Source: Streptomyces sp. F63
GTDB taxonomy: Bacteria; Actinomycetota; Actinomycetes; Streptomycetales; Streptomycetaceae
Direction of reading: 5' to 3'
Assembly (NCBI RefSeq): GCF_018070345.1
Contig: NZ_JAGPXX010000010.1
Location: forward strand, 1-64,000
DNA length: 64,000 nt
The notes below the pieces were generated by a model. The model was not told the DNA's origin and did not search any database. It saw only the letters and a program-made list of their open reading frames with translations. Position 1 is the stretch's first letter; every line of letters begins with the position of its first letter. The translations under genes and the position numbers were made by a program. Below are positions 37,154 through 51,361 of this stretch, piece after piece.

Positions 37154-38041
37154 GTGAGTACCCTTGCGCACACCACGATGACCGCGGCTCGCCCCGTCGA
37201 CTCCGGCCTCTCCGGTCCGGGCGAGCTTGACCGTTACCCCTACGCGGAGGGCCCGGTGGGGGAGCGTGCCGTCGGCCCCTCCTGGGAGGGAGGCGACTCG
37301 GAGGCGGGCCGGGTCGGGCGCCGCACGGCCGGCAACCGGGGCCGCGGACTCCACGGCCAGCTCGTCCAGCAGCTCGGGCAGATGATCGTCTCGGGCGACC
37401 TCGGCGCGGACCGCCCGCTCGTCCCGGAGGAGATCGGGCAGCGCTTCGAGGTCTCCCGCACCGTGGTGCGGGAGTCGCTGCGCGTCCTTGAGGCCAAGGG
37501 TCTCGTGAGCGCCCGGCCGAACGTCGGCACGCGCGTCCGCCCGGTCAGCGACTGGAACCTGCTGGACCCGGACATCATCGAGTGGCGCGCCTTTGGGCCG
37601 CAGCGCGACGACCAGCGCCGGGAGCTGTTCGAGTTGCGCTGGACCATCGAACCCCTCGCTGCTCGGCTGGCGGCCGGGCACGACCGCGAGGAGGCGCAAC
37701 AGCGGCTCTCGGACATGACCGACATCATGAGCCGCGCCCTGGCCCAGGGCGACGCCCTCACCTTCGGCCGGGCCGACGCCGAGTTCCACTCCCTGCTCCT
37801 CCAGCTCGGAGGCAACCGCATGCTGGAGCACCTGGCGGGCATCGTGTCCTCCGCGCTCCAGGTCTCCGGTGGCCCCGCCACCGGCTGTGACCGCCCGACC
37901 GAGAGTTCCGTCGGCCACCACGTCCGCATCGTGGAGGCGGTCGGCGCGGGTGACGCGGCCGGAGCGGAGGCCGCGATGCGCCAGTTGCTCACCATCCACC
38001 CCGATGTCGAGCACGTGGTGCCCGCCCCGCGCGAGCACTGA
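37154..38041 (+). CDS. GntR/FadR-type transcriptional regulator
   Basis: A 295-residue regulator. After an 80-residue lead comes the GntR winged helix (LHGQLVQQLGQMIVSGDL, EIGQRFEVSRTVVRESLRVLEAKGLV, residues 72-130) and an all-helical FCD ligand domain with DAEFHSLLLQLGGN. Such regulators bind sugar acids or other carboxylates. GTG 37154 has AAAGGA upstream. It stands alone, ended by a strong hairpin, 317 bp ahead of hrdB. Its targets are not visible. Confidence 0.82.
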   Translation: MSTLAHTTMTAARPVDSGLSGPGELDRYPYAEGPVGERAVGPSWEGGDSEAGRVGRRTAGNRGRGLHGQLVQQLGQMIVSGDLGADRPLVPEEIGQRFEVSRTVVRESLRVLEAKGLVSARPNVGTRVRPVSDWNLLDPDIIEWRAFGPQRDDQRRELFELRWTIEPLAARLAAGHDREEAQQRLSDMTDIMSRALAQGDALTFGRADAEFHSLLLQLGGNRMLEHLAGIVSSALQVSGGPATGCDRPTESSVGHHVRIVEAVGAGDAAGAEAAMRQLLTIHPDVEHVVPAPREH

Positions 38042-38062
38042 CCGGGCGGAGCGGTGGTGCCG

Positions 38063-38099
38063 CGGAGCCCCGCCGCCGGATCCCGGCGGCGGGGCTCCG
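38063..38099 (+). terminator. Rho-independent-like terminator after GntR gene
   Basis: A perfect 17-bp stem (38063-38079 with 38083-38099) is followed by AATTTT, one of few T-tracts in this region; it separates the regulator from the hrdB promoter. Confidence 0.85.
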
Positions 38100-38358
38100 A
38101 ATTTTGCGGCGATGTGTCCGGATTCGGAGGTTTGGAATTCCCGTCGAGTGTGACCCGGGCCACGCGGATCGGGCGTAACGCTCTTTGTGGGTGCGCGATG
38201 ACCTAAGAGGTGATGGCCGGTGGAGGAATACGGGTGTCGTTCGCGATGCTGAATTGCTCCGCGGTCCGCCCGCGCCGCCGGTCCACCCCGCCGGTGGTCG
38301 TCGGTTCCCGTCGCAGGACGGGGCCGGAAGCCGTTCCCATCGTTCCGAGAGGTTGTTC
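38100..38358 (+). promoter_or_regulatory. hrdB upstream region
   Basis: This leader should contain the hrdB promoters. I see GGAAT at two places (38134-38138 and 38224-38228), a sigma-R-like -35, but GTT does not follow either at the proper 18-19 bp. AT content is higher than around it. No promoter is assigned with confidence. Confidence 0.3.
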
Positions 38359-39939
<1,581 letters not shown>

Positions 39940-39983
39940 TCACTCGGTCGGACGAGGCGGAGCCAGCGGGGTCATCACCCGGC

Positions 39984-40016
39984 CCGGCCCGGAATCCCTT
40001 GGGGTTTCCGGGCCGG
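39984..40016 (+). terminator. Terminator after hrdB
   Basis: An 11-bp perfect stem (39984-39994 with 40006-40016) with an 11-base inner part that can pair further, 45 bp after the hrdB stop. Confidence 0.7.
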
Positions 40017-40108
40017 CGGCCGTTTGGGCGCCCGCTGTCCGGGTGGCGGGGGGCGCCGCGCTGTCCGACGCTGGGGCCGCACGTGTCGTCGCGGAGTGAG
40101 GAGACAGC

Positions 40109-40933
40109 ATGCGTCCCATCTCGCGCACCCTGATCGGGGCACTGGCGCTGATACCGGCGGCCGCGGCGGTGTCCCTGGTGACGGCACCGCCCGCGGCCGC
40201 GGACAGCGTGGTGGTGGGCGGGCGGCAGGTCAGTACGGAGCAGACGCCCTGGGCGGTCGCCCTGGCGAGCCGGGACCGCTTCGGTGACACCCGGTCCGGG
40301 CAGTTCTGCGGCGGGGTCGTGGTGGCACCGCGGACGGTGCTGACGGCGGCACACTGCGTGAGCCGCTCGGTGCTGGGCGTGGACGTCTCGGCCGTCGGCG
40401 ATCTCAGGGTCATCGCGGGGCGGGACGATCTGCGAGCCTCCGGCGGCGAAGAGCTGCCGGTGCGCGAGATCCGCGTCAACCCGGATTACGACAGTGCCAC
40501 GAACGCGGGGGATCTCGCCGTGCTCACCGTGGAACGCGGACTGGCCGGGGAGGGGCTGCCGCTGGCGGAGAGCGGGGACGAGGCGTACCGCCCGGGCACG
40601 CCGGCCGAGGTCTACGGCTGGGGCGACACGACGGGGCGGGGAGGGTACGCCTCGGTGCTGCACGCGGCCCGGGTGCGGATCCTGGCGGACGGGGTCTGCG
40701 AGCGGGCCTATCCGGGCAGTGCCGACGGCACCTACGAGGCCGCGTTCATGGTCTGTGCCGGGGATTCCGGCGGTGGCGGGGACGCCTGCCAGGGGGACAG
40801 CGGCGGGCCGCTGGTGGCCCGGGGCCGCCTGGTGGGGCTGGTCTCCTGGGGGAGCGGCTGTGGCGCGGCGGACAGCCCCGGCGTCTACACCAGGATGTCC
40901 GCGATGGAGGGGATGGTCACCCGGCAGGGGTGA
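40109..40933 (+). CDS. Secreted trypsin-like serine protease
   Basis: A 274-residue secreted protease. A Sec signal peptide (MRPISRTLIGALALIPAA, cleavage near AAAD, residues 1-33) precedes VVGGRQVS, the mature-type chymotrypsin start. The triad is His in LTAAHC, Asp in NAGDLAVLTV and Ser in CQGDSGGPL; Asp-type specificity pocket residues come with SWGSGC and GVYTRM, so cleavage after Lys/Arg is expected. ATG 40109 has GAGGAGAC. It follows the hrdB terminator and ends before another hairpin. Confidence 0.9.
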   Translation: MRPISRTLIGALALIPAAAAVSLVTAPPAAADSVVVGGRQVSTEQTPWAVALASRDRFGDTRSGQFCGGVVVAPRTVLTAAHCVSRSVLGVDVSAVGDLRVIAGRDDLRASGGEELPVREIRVNPDYDSATNAGDLAVLTVERGLAGEGLPLAESGDEAYRPGTPAEVYGWGDTTGRGGYASVLHAARVRILADGVCERAYPGSADGTYEAAFMVCAGDSGGGGDACQGDSGGPLVARGRLVGLVSWGSGCGAADSPGVYTRMSAMEGMVTRQG

Positions 40934-40945
40934 CCGCGCGACGAG

Positions 40946-40986
40946 AGCGGGCGTGCGGTCCTGTGGTGCAGGGCCGCACGCCCGCT
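40946..40986. terminator. Terminator between protease and DUF7455 gene
   Basis: A perfect 13-bp stem (40946-40958 with 40974-40986) lies between two convergent genes. Confidence 0.75.
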
Positions 40987-41038
40987 GTCCGGCCGCAGGG
41001 CCGGCTGTCGCTCGTCGTCGCTGCGGTGCCCGGCGTCG

Positions 41039-41263
41039 TCAGTCGTCGGACGCCGATGAGGGAGAGGCGGTCAGCCGCTCCGTCTCGTCCTGTATCTCTG
41101 CGGCGACCTTCTTGAGGTCCGGCTCGTACTTGCGCCCGTGGTGGGCGCAGAAGAGCAGTTCACCGCCGCTCATCAGGACGACGCGCAGGTATGCCTGGGC
41201 GCCGCAGCGGTCGCAGCGGTCGGCGGCCGTCAGCGGGCTCGCGGGGGTCAGAACAGTAGTCAC
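41039..41263 (-). CDS. DUF7455 family small protein
   Basis: A 74-residue actinobacterial protein of unknown role. CDRCGAQAYLRVVL and ELLFCAHHGRKYEP give a CxxC plus CxHH pattern that could bind one zinc ion. The rest is acidic with a Ser/Asp tail. GTG 41263 follows AGAGGCGAC. It is near hrdB and parE in many Streptomyces genomes and could be a small regulator, which is inference. Confidence 0.8.
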   Translation of the reverse strand: MTTVLTPASPLTAADRCDRCGAQAYLRVVLMSGGELLFCAHHGRKYEPDLKKVAAEIQDETERLTASPSSASDD

Positions 41264-41700
41264 GTCGCCTCTTCTCTAGCTCGACGAGCTGTCGTACCAG
41301 GGTCAACATCCAACCAGGCCGAAAACGTTCCCGCTCGTGCCTTTTTCTCGAAACCTTCCTTCCGAGTCGGCCGGATGCTGCCGGGTGGCGGCGAATGAGC
41401 CGTATCGCGTTGGCTTACGTATTCATCGCGCTGCTTGTCGGGGGTCCGTCCTCCGGCGGGATTGCCGTTGTTCATGAGGACGTGCCCGGAGCCTAAATGG
41501 TTCATGCCTGGAAGGGAACGTGATGTCCATGTCACCCTCCCGAGGGATCGAACAGGTGAACGATCCTCGACTAGCATGGTCCCTCCCGACGGGTGGCGTC
41601 ACAAAGGCTCTACCAGGCCTCGGTACCCTCTCCTCGGTGACCCAAGCCGCCCTGAGCCCGGAGTTGGGCCAGCAACGAAATTCAGCGAGGAGCGAACCGC
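41264..41700. other. Divergent intergenic region DUF7455 / parE
   Basis: This 437-base region has no supported gene and should drive both neighbours. TTGACC occurs on the minus strand at 41307-41302 but has no well-spaced -10. Ahead of parE, GAGGAG at 41691-41696 is the ribosome-binding site. No operator is identified; TCGAAC at 41548 has no matching SOS half-site. Confidence 0.4.
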
Positions 41701-43839
<2,139 letters not shown>

Positions 43840-43876
43840 GCGCCGCGGGGTGCTGAGCCGGGCTGCCCCGCCCGGC

Positions 43877-44809
43877 TCAGGCCGCCCCGCCGGTGATCTC
43901 CCGCAGAGCAGTCACGTCCATCCTGGCCGGGCTGCCCGGCGCCGCGCCGCAGCTCTCGGGGCGGGGTGGCAGTGACGCGCCCCGCCCGACCTCCACCCGC
44001 CAGGCTCGGCCGTCGGTGTGCTCCACGGTCACGCGCCAGCCGGCCGGCTCCGCGGTGCCGGCCGGGCGGGGCTCGGTGCGGGCGACCCGCAGCGCGTCGG
44101 CGCGGCTCTCCCCGGTGTGCTCCCGGACCGCCAGGTCGGCGGCCTGCCCGGGCCGCTCCCAGGAGGAGCGGCCGCGGGCGTTCGCCGTCACCACCTGGCC
44201 GTCGCGGACGGCGTGCAGGATCTCCTTGACGGACCGGGCGGTGACGCGGCCGTAGGCGTAGCCGTACGGGAGGACGAACAGGGTCGGTGCGAAGCGGTGG
44301 CCGCCGATGTGCGTGACCTCCCAGACGGCCTCGCCCGTGGCCGCGAGTTCCTCGGCCAGCGGGCGGCCGAGCAGGGCGCAGCAGCGGTCGCGCTTGCCGT
44401 TGGTGCAGACGAGGACGAGCGGATCGCCCTCGTACGGGTCCCCGAGGCCGCCGTGGTCGCCCGCGCCGAGGGACGGGAAGTCCAGGGCCGGAAGGTCCGC
44501 CGGATCGCTGAGGAGCGCGGTGCGGATCCAGGAGCGGCCGGGCAGGGTGTGGGCGATGTGGACCCGGCGCGCGCCGCCCGGGGGGTGATCGGCGTGCCGG
44601 CCGGGCCTGCGGATGAGGGCGACGCGGACCCCGGTGCCGGCGGTGGCGGTTTCCAGGGCGCGGCCGAGAGCGGGATCGAGGTGGCTGGATGTGAGCGCTT
44701 TCGCGCCCCACGGGCCCGGCTGTTCGATCAGCAGCCAGGTACGGGCGGTGGCGGCCGTCCCGGCCAGAGGTTCGGACAGGTCCCGGGATGCCGTCGCGCA
44801 CGTGCTCAC
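43877..44809 (-). CDS. Sucrase/ferredoxin-like family protein
   Basis: A 310-residue protein of the Suc_Fer-like (sucraseferredoxin) family with a thioredoxin-like ferredoxin fold. Cysteine motifs are LVCTNGKRDRCCALLG and later THIGGHRFAPTLFVLPYGYAYGRV. The family is mostly uncharacterised; iron-regulated members may move electrons for ferric siderophore release, an inference. GTG 44809 fits best; upstream lacks family residues. Directly upstream lies an iron-box sequence. It converges with parE at 37 bp. Confidence 0.8.
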   Translation of the reverse strand: MSTCATASRDLSEPLAGTAATARTWLLIEQPGPWGAKALTSSHLDPALGRALETATAGTGVRVALIRRPGRHADHPPGGARRVHIAHTLPGRSWIRTALLSDPADLPALDFPSLGAGDHGGLGDPYEGDPLVLVCTNGKRDRCCALLGRPLAEELAATGEAVWEVTHIGGHRFAPTLFVLPYGYAYGRVTARSVKEILHAVRDGQVVTANARGRSSWERPGQAADLAVREHTGESRADALRVARTEPRPAGTAEPAGWRVTVEHTDGRAWRVEVGRGASLPPRPESCGAAPGSPARMDVTALREITGGAA

Positions 44810-44828
44810 ACAGGCGAGCCTAACCTGC
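44810..44828 (-). promoter_or_regulatory. Iron box (DmdR1/IdeR-type)
   Basis: On the minus strand GCAGGTTAGGCTCGCCTGT matches 13 of 19 positions of the DtxR-family consensus TTAGGTTAGGCTAACCTAA, including AGGTTAGGCT and CCT. It ends one base before the GTG of the sucrase/ferredoxin gene, overlapping where a ribosome-binding site or transcript start would be. Confidence 0.55.
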
Positions 44829-44910
44829 GGTGACGGAAGGCCGCCGGGGGAGCGGGCTCGTCGCGCAGGCGGGGGAGGCGCGGCAAGGCGGGCCGCGCTT
44901 GCCACCGTCG

Positions 44911-44940
44911 ACCGAAAGCATGTGTTCGATCACATACGGT
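44911..44940. promoter_or_regulatory. Palindromic element in SulP / sucrase-ferredoxin spacer
   Basis: ATGTG-TTCGAT-CACAT (44920-44935) is an inverted repeat framed by ACCG and CGGT (44911-44914, 44937-44940). It lies between the 3' end of sulP and the ferredoxin-like gene start; it may be an operator. Confidence 0.35.
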
Positions 44941-45049
44941 CATGCGGAAGCAGTCCTCCCGGCCGGGGACCGGGCTGCGGCCGCTCTCCGGCGCGGACCA
45001 CCGGTGAGCGGGCGGAGCCCGGCCCCGGTCCGGTCGCCGGGCGCCCGGT

Positions 45050-46849
45050 TCACAGCGGCAGAGCGGTCGGCGGGGCCTCCTCCGGCGAGGCTCCGCCCGC
45101 GGACTCCCGCGCTGCCTCTCCGGCGGGCTCCGGCGGGCCTTCCGCCCGGGCCGGCCCGGGCGCGGGCAGGACTCCCGTGCCGTGGAGCAGTTCCCGGGCG
45201 GCCGCGATGGCCTCGGGCGTGGTGGCGAATACCCGTCCGGTGGCGTCGAGCCGTCCGATGACGCCCAGTGCCTCCAGCGGGCGGTGGTGGCCGTCGCGGA
45301 TGCCGGAGACGAGCACCGTGATCCCGCGGCGCTCCAGCTTCTCGATGGCGTCCTTCAGCACGAGGGAGCCGCTGGCGTCGATGGTGGTCACCCGAGACAT
45401 CCGCAGGATCACCACGGAGACGTCGGCGACCTCGGAGAGCTCCAGCAGGAAGCGGTGGGCGGCGGCGAAGAAGAGCGGTCCGTCCAGGCGGTACGCCACG
45501 ATGTGTTCGGCCAGCAGCGCATGTTCTTCGGCGTCGTGGCTGCCGGAGGCGCCGTCGTCGTGGTGCAGCGGCACCTCGTCCACCCGGGCGTTCCGGGCGA
45601 CCGCCCGCAGGGCCAGCGCGCCCGCGACGATCAGGCCGATGACGACCGCCTGCACCAGGTCGAGGATCAGCGTGGCGCAGGCGGTGAGCACCAGCACCAC
45701 GGCGTCGGAGCGGGTGGCGCGGGCCATGGCGCGGACCGAACCGACTTCGATCATGCGGACGGCGGTGGCGAGCAGGACGCCCGCCAGGGCGGCGAGCGGG
45801 ATGCGGGAGACCAGGGGCGCGGCGGTGAAGACGATCACGGCCAGGACCACCGCGTGGGCCAGGGCCGCCAGGCGGGAGGTCGCCCCGGTGCGGACGTTGA
45901 CGGCGGTCCGGGCGATCGCGCCGGTCGCGGGCACGCCGCCGAAGAGGGGGGAGGCGAGGTTGGCGAGGCCCTGGCCGAACAGTTCACGGTCGGGGTCGTG
46001 CTTCTGTCCCACGGTCATGCCGTCGGCGACCGCCGCGGACAGCAGCGATTCCAGGGCGGCCAGCGCGGCCACCGCCACGGCGGGCGCGATCAGCGAGGAG
46101 AGGGCGGAGGGGTCGACGAAGCCGAGGGAGGGCGCGGGCAGTCCGGCCGGCAGTGTCCCGATGCGGTCCACGTCCAGCCCGGTCGTCTCGGCGGCGATCG
46201 TCACGGCCGCGACGGCCAGCAGCGAGAACGGCACGGCCGGACGCCACCGCGCGCCGGCGAGCATCAGCCCGGCGACCGCCAGCGCGAGGGTGACCGCGGG
46301 CCAGTCCGGCGCGCCGAGGTAGTCCCGTACGGCCGCGAGGGCCGCCGGCGCGACCTTCTCCTCGTCCGGCACCGGCACGCCGAGGATCGCGGGGATCTGT
46401 TGGAGCCCGATCACACAGGCGATGCCCACGGTGAAGCCCTCGACCACCGGCGCGGGCACGAAGGCCATGTACTTCCCGGCCCGGGCCGCGGCCAGCAGCA
46501 GGAGCAGCACGCCCGCCATCAGCCCCACCATGAGCACGCCGGAGGGGCCGTGGGCGTGGACGATCGGCACCAGGACGACGGTCATGGCCCCCGTCGGCCC
46601 GGAGACCTGGAGGCTGGAGCCGCCGAAGACGGCCGCGAGCGCGCCCGCGACCACGGCGGTGGCCAGCCCGGCCTCGGCGCCCAGCCCGGAGGAGATGCCG
46701 AAGCCGAGGGCGAGGGGCAGGGCGACGACGGCCACGGTGAGACCGGCGAGCAGGTCGCGGCGCGGGCGCCCGCGCATCGCGGCGAGATCGGAGCGCGTGG
46801 GCAGGAGGGACAGCAGCCCGGAGAGGGCCCGGGCGAGGAGCGGGTTCAC
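45050..46849 (-). CDS. SulP-family anion transporter with STAS domain
   Basis: A 599-residue SLC26/SulP transporter: an N-terminal cytosolic start, then about 12-14 membrane segments (residues 30-430) with LPLALGFGISSGLGAEAGL, SGPTGAMTVVLVPI, and FGGVPATGAIARTAVNVRTGATS, followed by a cytosolic STAS domain (460-555) and an Ala/Pro/Glu-rich tail. Substrate may be sulfate, bicarbonate or a dicarboxylate. GTG 46849 overlaps the stop of the upstream ArsR gene as GTGA, so the pair is translated together. Regulation by the ArsR protein is inferred. Confidence 0.85.
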   Translation of the reverse strand: MNPLLARALSGLLSLLPTRSDLAAMRGRPRRDLLAGLTVAVVALPLALGFGISSGLGAEAGLATAVVAGALAAVFGGSSLQVSGPTGAMTVVLVPIVHAHGPSGVLMVGLMAGVLLLLLAAARAGKYMAFVPAPVVEGFTVGIACVIGLQQIPAILGVPVPDEEKVAPAALAAVRDYLGAPDWPAVTLALAVAGLMLAGARWRPAVPFSLLAVAAVTIAAETTGLDVDRIGTLPAGLPAPSLGFVDPSALSSLIAPAVAVAALAALESLLSAAVADGMTVGQKHDPDRELFGQGLANLASPLFGGVPATGAIARTAVNVRTGATSRLAALAHAVVLAVIVFTAAPLVSRIPLAALAGVLLATAVRMIEVGSVRAMARATRSDAVVLVLTACATLILDLVQAVVIGLIVAGALALRAVARNARVDEVPLHHDDGASGSHDAEEHALLAEHIVAYRLDGPLFFAAAHRFLLELSEVADVSVVILRMSRVTTIDASGSLVLKDAIEKLERRGITVLVSGIRDGHHRPLEALGVIGRLDATGRVFATTPEAIAAARELLHGTGVLPAPGPARAEGPPEPAGEAARESAGGASPEEAPPTALPL

Positions 46850-47196
46850 CGGCGTATGTCCTGGGAGTCCCGCAGTTCGGCCAGCAGTTCGTTGCGCCCG
46901 GCCAGCATCTCGGTGAGGATCCGCCGGGCCGCCTTCATCAGGTCCGCCACATCGCCGCCGGCCAGGGCGTAGACGACCGTGGATCCCTCGCGCGTCGAGG
47001 TCACGATCCCGGACCGGCGGAGCACGGCCAGTTGCTGGGAGAGGCTGGACGGCTCGGTGCCGATGGCGGCGAGCAGGTCCCGTACGGGCATCGGGCCGTC
47101 CTGGAGGAGTTCCAGCACCCGGATGCGGACGGGGTGTCCGAGCATGCGGAAGAACTCCGCCTTGGCCTGGTAGAGCGGGACCTGCAAGATCAGCAC
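46846..47196 (-). CDS. ArsR-family regulator lacking usual metal ligands
   Basis: A 116-residue winged-helix repressor: KAEFFRMLGHPVRIRVLELL, DLLAAIGTEPSSLSQQLAVLRRSGIV (recognition helix) and REGSTVVYALAG (wing). It contains no cysteine and only one histidine (in LGHPVR), so the alpha-3 Cys site of ArsR/CadC and the alpha-5 His/Asp site of SmtB/CzrA are absent. Start GTG 47196. It is the first gene of an ArsR-SulP operon and is 47 bp from a perfect palindrome. Its signal is unknown. Confidence 0.85.
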   Translation of the reverse strand: MLILQVPLYQAKAEFFRMLGHPVRIRVLELLQDGPMPVRDLLAAIGTEPSSLSQQLAVLRRSGIVTSTREGSTVVYALAGGDVADLMKAARRILTEMLAGRNELLAELRDSQDIRR

Positions 47197-47243
47197 CTGT
47201 CGTCGGGGGAGCGGGCGGGAGACTCACTCCATGATGTGTCCAA

Positions 47244-47259
47244 TTGAAGAATTCTTCAA
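47244..47259. promoter_or_regulatory. Perfect 16-bp palindrome, likely ArsR operator
   Basis: TTGAAGAATTCTTCAA is a perfect palindrome of the TGAAN6TTCA type favoured by ArsR/SmtB proteins. It lies in the divergent space between the ArsR-SulP operon (start 47196) and the COG0523 gene (start 47343) and could control both. Confidence 0.6.
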
Positions 47260-47342
47260 ATCGTGGATGGGCTGCCGCCTTCTATCCTGGTCCGCGGCCG
47301 TTCCCGCGGCACACCACGGACACCCATGACGGAGGCGCCCCT

Positions 47343-48530
47343 GTGGCCAGGAGACAGATACCGGTCGTCGTGCTGGCGGGGTTTCTGGGATCGGGCAAGA
47401 CCACCCTGCTCAACCACCTGCTGAGCAGCAGTGACGGTACGCGCGTCGGCGCGGTCGTCAATGACTTCGGCCGGATCGAGATCGACGCGATGGCCCTGGC
47501 CGGCCAGGTCGATTCCATGGTCTCGCTCGGCAACGGCTGCCTCTGCTGCGCCGTCGACACCAGTGAACTCGACGGCTTCCTGGAGCGGCTCGCCCGCCCC
47601 GGGGCCGGCATCGACGTCATCGTCATCGAGGCGAGCGGACTGGCCGAGCCGCAGGAACTCATCCGGATGATCCTGGCCAGCGACAACGAGCGCATCGTCT
47701 ACGGCGGGCTGGTCGAGGTCGTCGACGCCGCCGAGTTCACCCGGACCCGTACCGCCCACCCCGAACTCGACCGGCACGTGGGCATCGCCGATCTCGTGGT
47801 GCTCAACAAGGCGGACCGGGTGGACGAGGCGGGACTGCGGGACACCCTGGACACCCTGCAACGCCTCGCCCCGCGCGCCCCCGTGATCCCCGCCGCGCAC
47901 GGGCGGATCGACGCCGGGCTGCTCTTCGACGCACGGCCGCGCGCGCAGGAGACCGAGGCGGTACGGCAGCTGTCGTTCGAGGATCTGTACCGGGAGATGC
48001 ACCGGGAGCGGGAGACCTGCGGGCACACCGGCCGCGACGGCGGGTGCCACGACGGCTGTGCCGGCCGCGGCCACTTCCACAGCGCCTACGACAGCGTGGA
48101 GTTCACCTCCGGCACCCCGCTGGACCCGCGCCGGCTGATGGCCTTCCTCGACAGCCGGCCGGACGGGCTCTACCGGATCAAGGGCTGGGTCCACTTCGGC
48201 GCGGACGGCCACCGCGAGCAGTTCACCCTGCACGCCGTCGGCGACTTCCTGCGCTTCTACCCCTCGCCCTGGGCCCGTGACGAGACGCCCGGCACGCAGC
48301 TCGTCCTGATCGGGACCGGCATCGACGCCGGGGCTGTGCGCAAGGAACTGGAGGCCTGCCGTGAGACGGCGCCGGGGGAGGCCGCCGCCGACGAGACGGG
48401 CATGTGGGGCGTCCTGCGGTACACCTGGCGCGACCGGCCGGAGGAGCCGGAGGAGCCGGAGGAGCCGCCCGGGGCGTACGGGGAGCCCGGGGCGTACGGG
48501 CCGGAGCCGGAGGACGCCGCGGAGTCCTGA
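47343..48530 (+). CDS. COG0523 (CobW/G3E) GTPase, putative metallochaperone
   Basis: A 395-residue G3E GTPase. Walker A is GFLGSGKTT, the metal motif is GNGCLCCAV (Cys66, Cys68, Cys69) and the guanine motif VLNKAD. A His/Cys-rich stretch [21 protein letters not shown] lies near residues 220-240, followed by the CobW C-terminal domain. Such proteins insert zinc or another metal into client enzymes. GTG 47343 is chosen since GGAGG precedes by seven bases; the frame is open upstream to 47244. The C-terminus has EEP repeats. No Zur-like site was found. Confidence 0.85.
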   Translation: MARRQIPVVVLAGFLGSGKTTLLNHLLSSSDGTRVGAVVNDFGRIEIDAMALAGQVDSMVSLGNGCLCCAVDTSELDGFLERLARPGAGIDVIVIEASGLAEPQELIRMILASDNERIVYGGLVEVVDAAEFTRTRTAHPELDRHVGIADLVVLNKADRVDEAGLRDTLDTLQRLAPRAPVIPAAHGRIDAGLLFDARPRAQETEAVRQLSFEDLYREMHRERETCGHTGRDGGCHDGCAGRGHFHSAYDSVEFTSGTPLDPRRLMAFLDSRPDGLYRIKGWVHFGADGHREQFTLHAVGDFLRFYPSPWARDETPGTQLVLIGTGIDAGAVRKELEACRETAPGEAAADETGMWGVLRYTWRDRPEEPEEPEEPPGAYGEPGAYGPEPEDAAES

Positions 48531-48669
48531 GCCCGTGCGCGCAGAGTGCCCCGCCCCCTCCCCCCGCAGCACGGACGGCGGGCCGTGCGCGGCGGGAACG
48601 GACCGGCGGCCCTCTCCGCCGGGCCCGGCGCCGCCCGGCGCCGCCCGGCCCCGCGCCCTCCGGGCCCAC

Positions 48670-48697
48670 GGGCGCCGGGCGCCGGGCGCCGGGCGCC
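48670..48697. repeat. Four tandem GGGCGCC heptamers
   Basis: GGGCGCC occurs four times head to tail in the spacer between the COG0523 gene and parC (convergent). Because GGGCGCC pairs with GGCGCCC it may fold into alternate hairpins, and might serve as terminator. Confidence 0.7.
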
Positions 48698-48706
48698 CGC
48701 GGTCCG

Positions 48707-51160
<2,454 letters not shown>

Positions 51161-51361
51161 CGCGGCTGCTGCTCCTTAGGACTTCGAAACTTCGCTGGGC
51201 GGGGTGGTGACGCGGACCATTGTGGACCCCGCCGCGGACAGTGCGGCCCACGACCCGTCCGAACGGCACGGTACGGGAACTTCGCCAGGTCTCCGGCCGC
51301 TTGCATACAGTGGCAGCACTCATCATCTCCGCACCCCTCACCCGCGATCGAAGGGACGTAC

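Noticed and set aside
38130..38250. GGAAT elements upstream of hrdB as a sigma-R promoter
   Set aside because: No GTT at 18-19 bp from either one, so the -10 part is lacking.
41540..41570. TCGAACAGGTGAACGA ahead of parE as an SOS box
   Set aside because: The second half should be GTTCGA but reads GAACGA; it is not palindromic.
41264..41700. Short open frames in the DUF7455/parE spacer
   Set aside because: No similarity, no ribosome-binding sites, and low-complexity content; this looks like promoter DNA.
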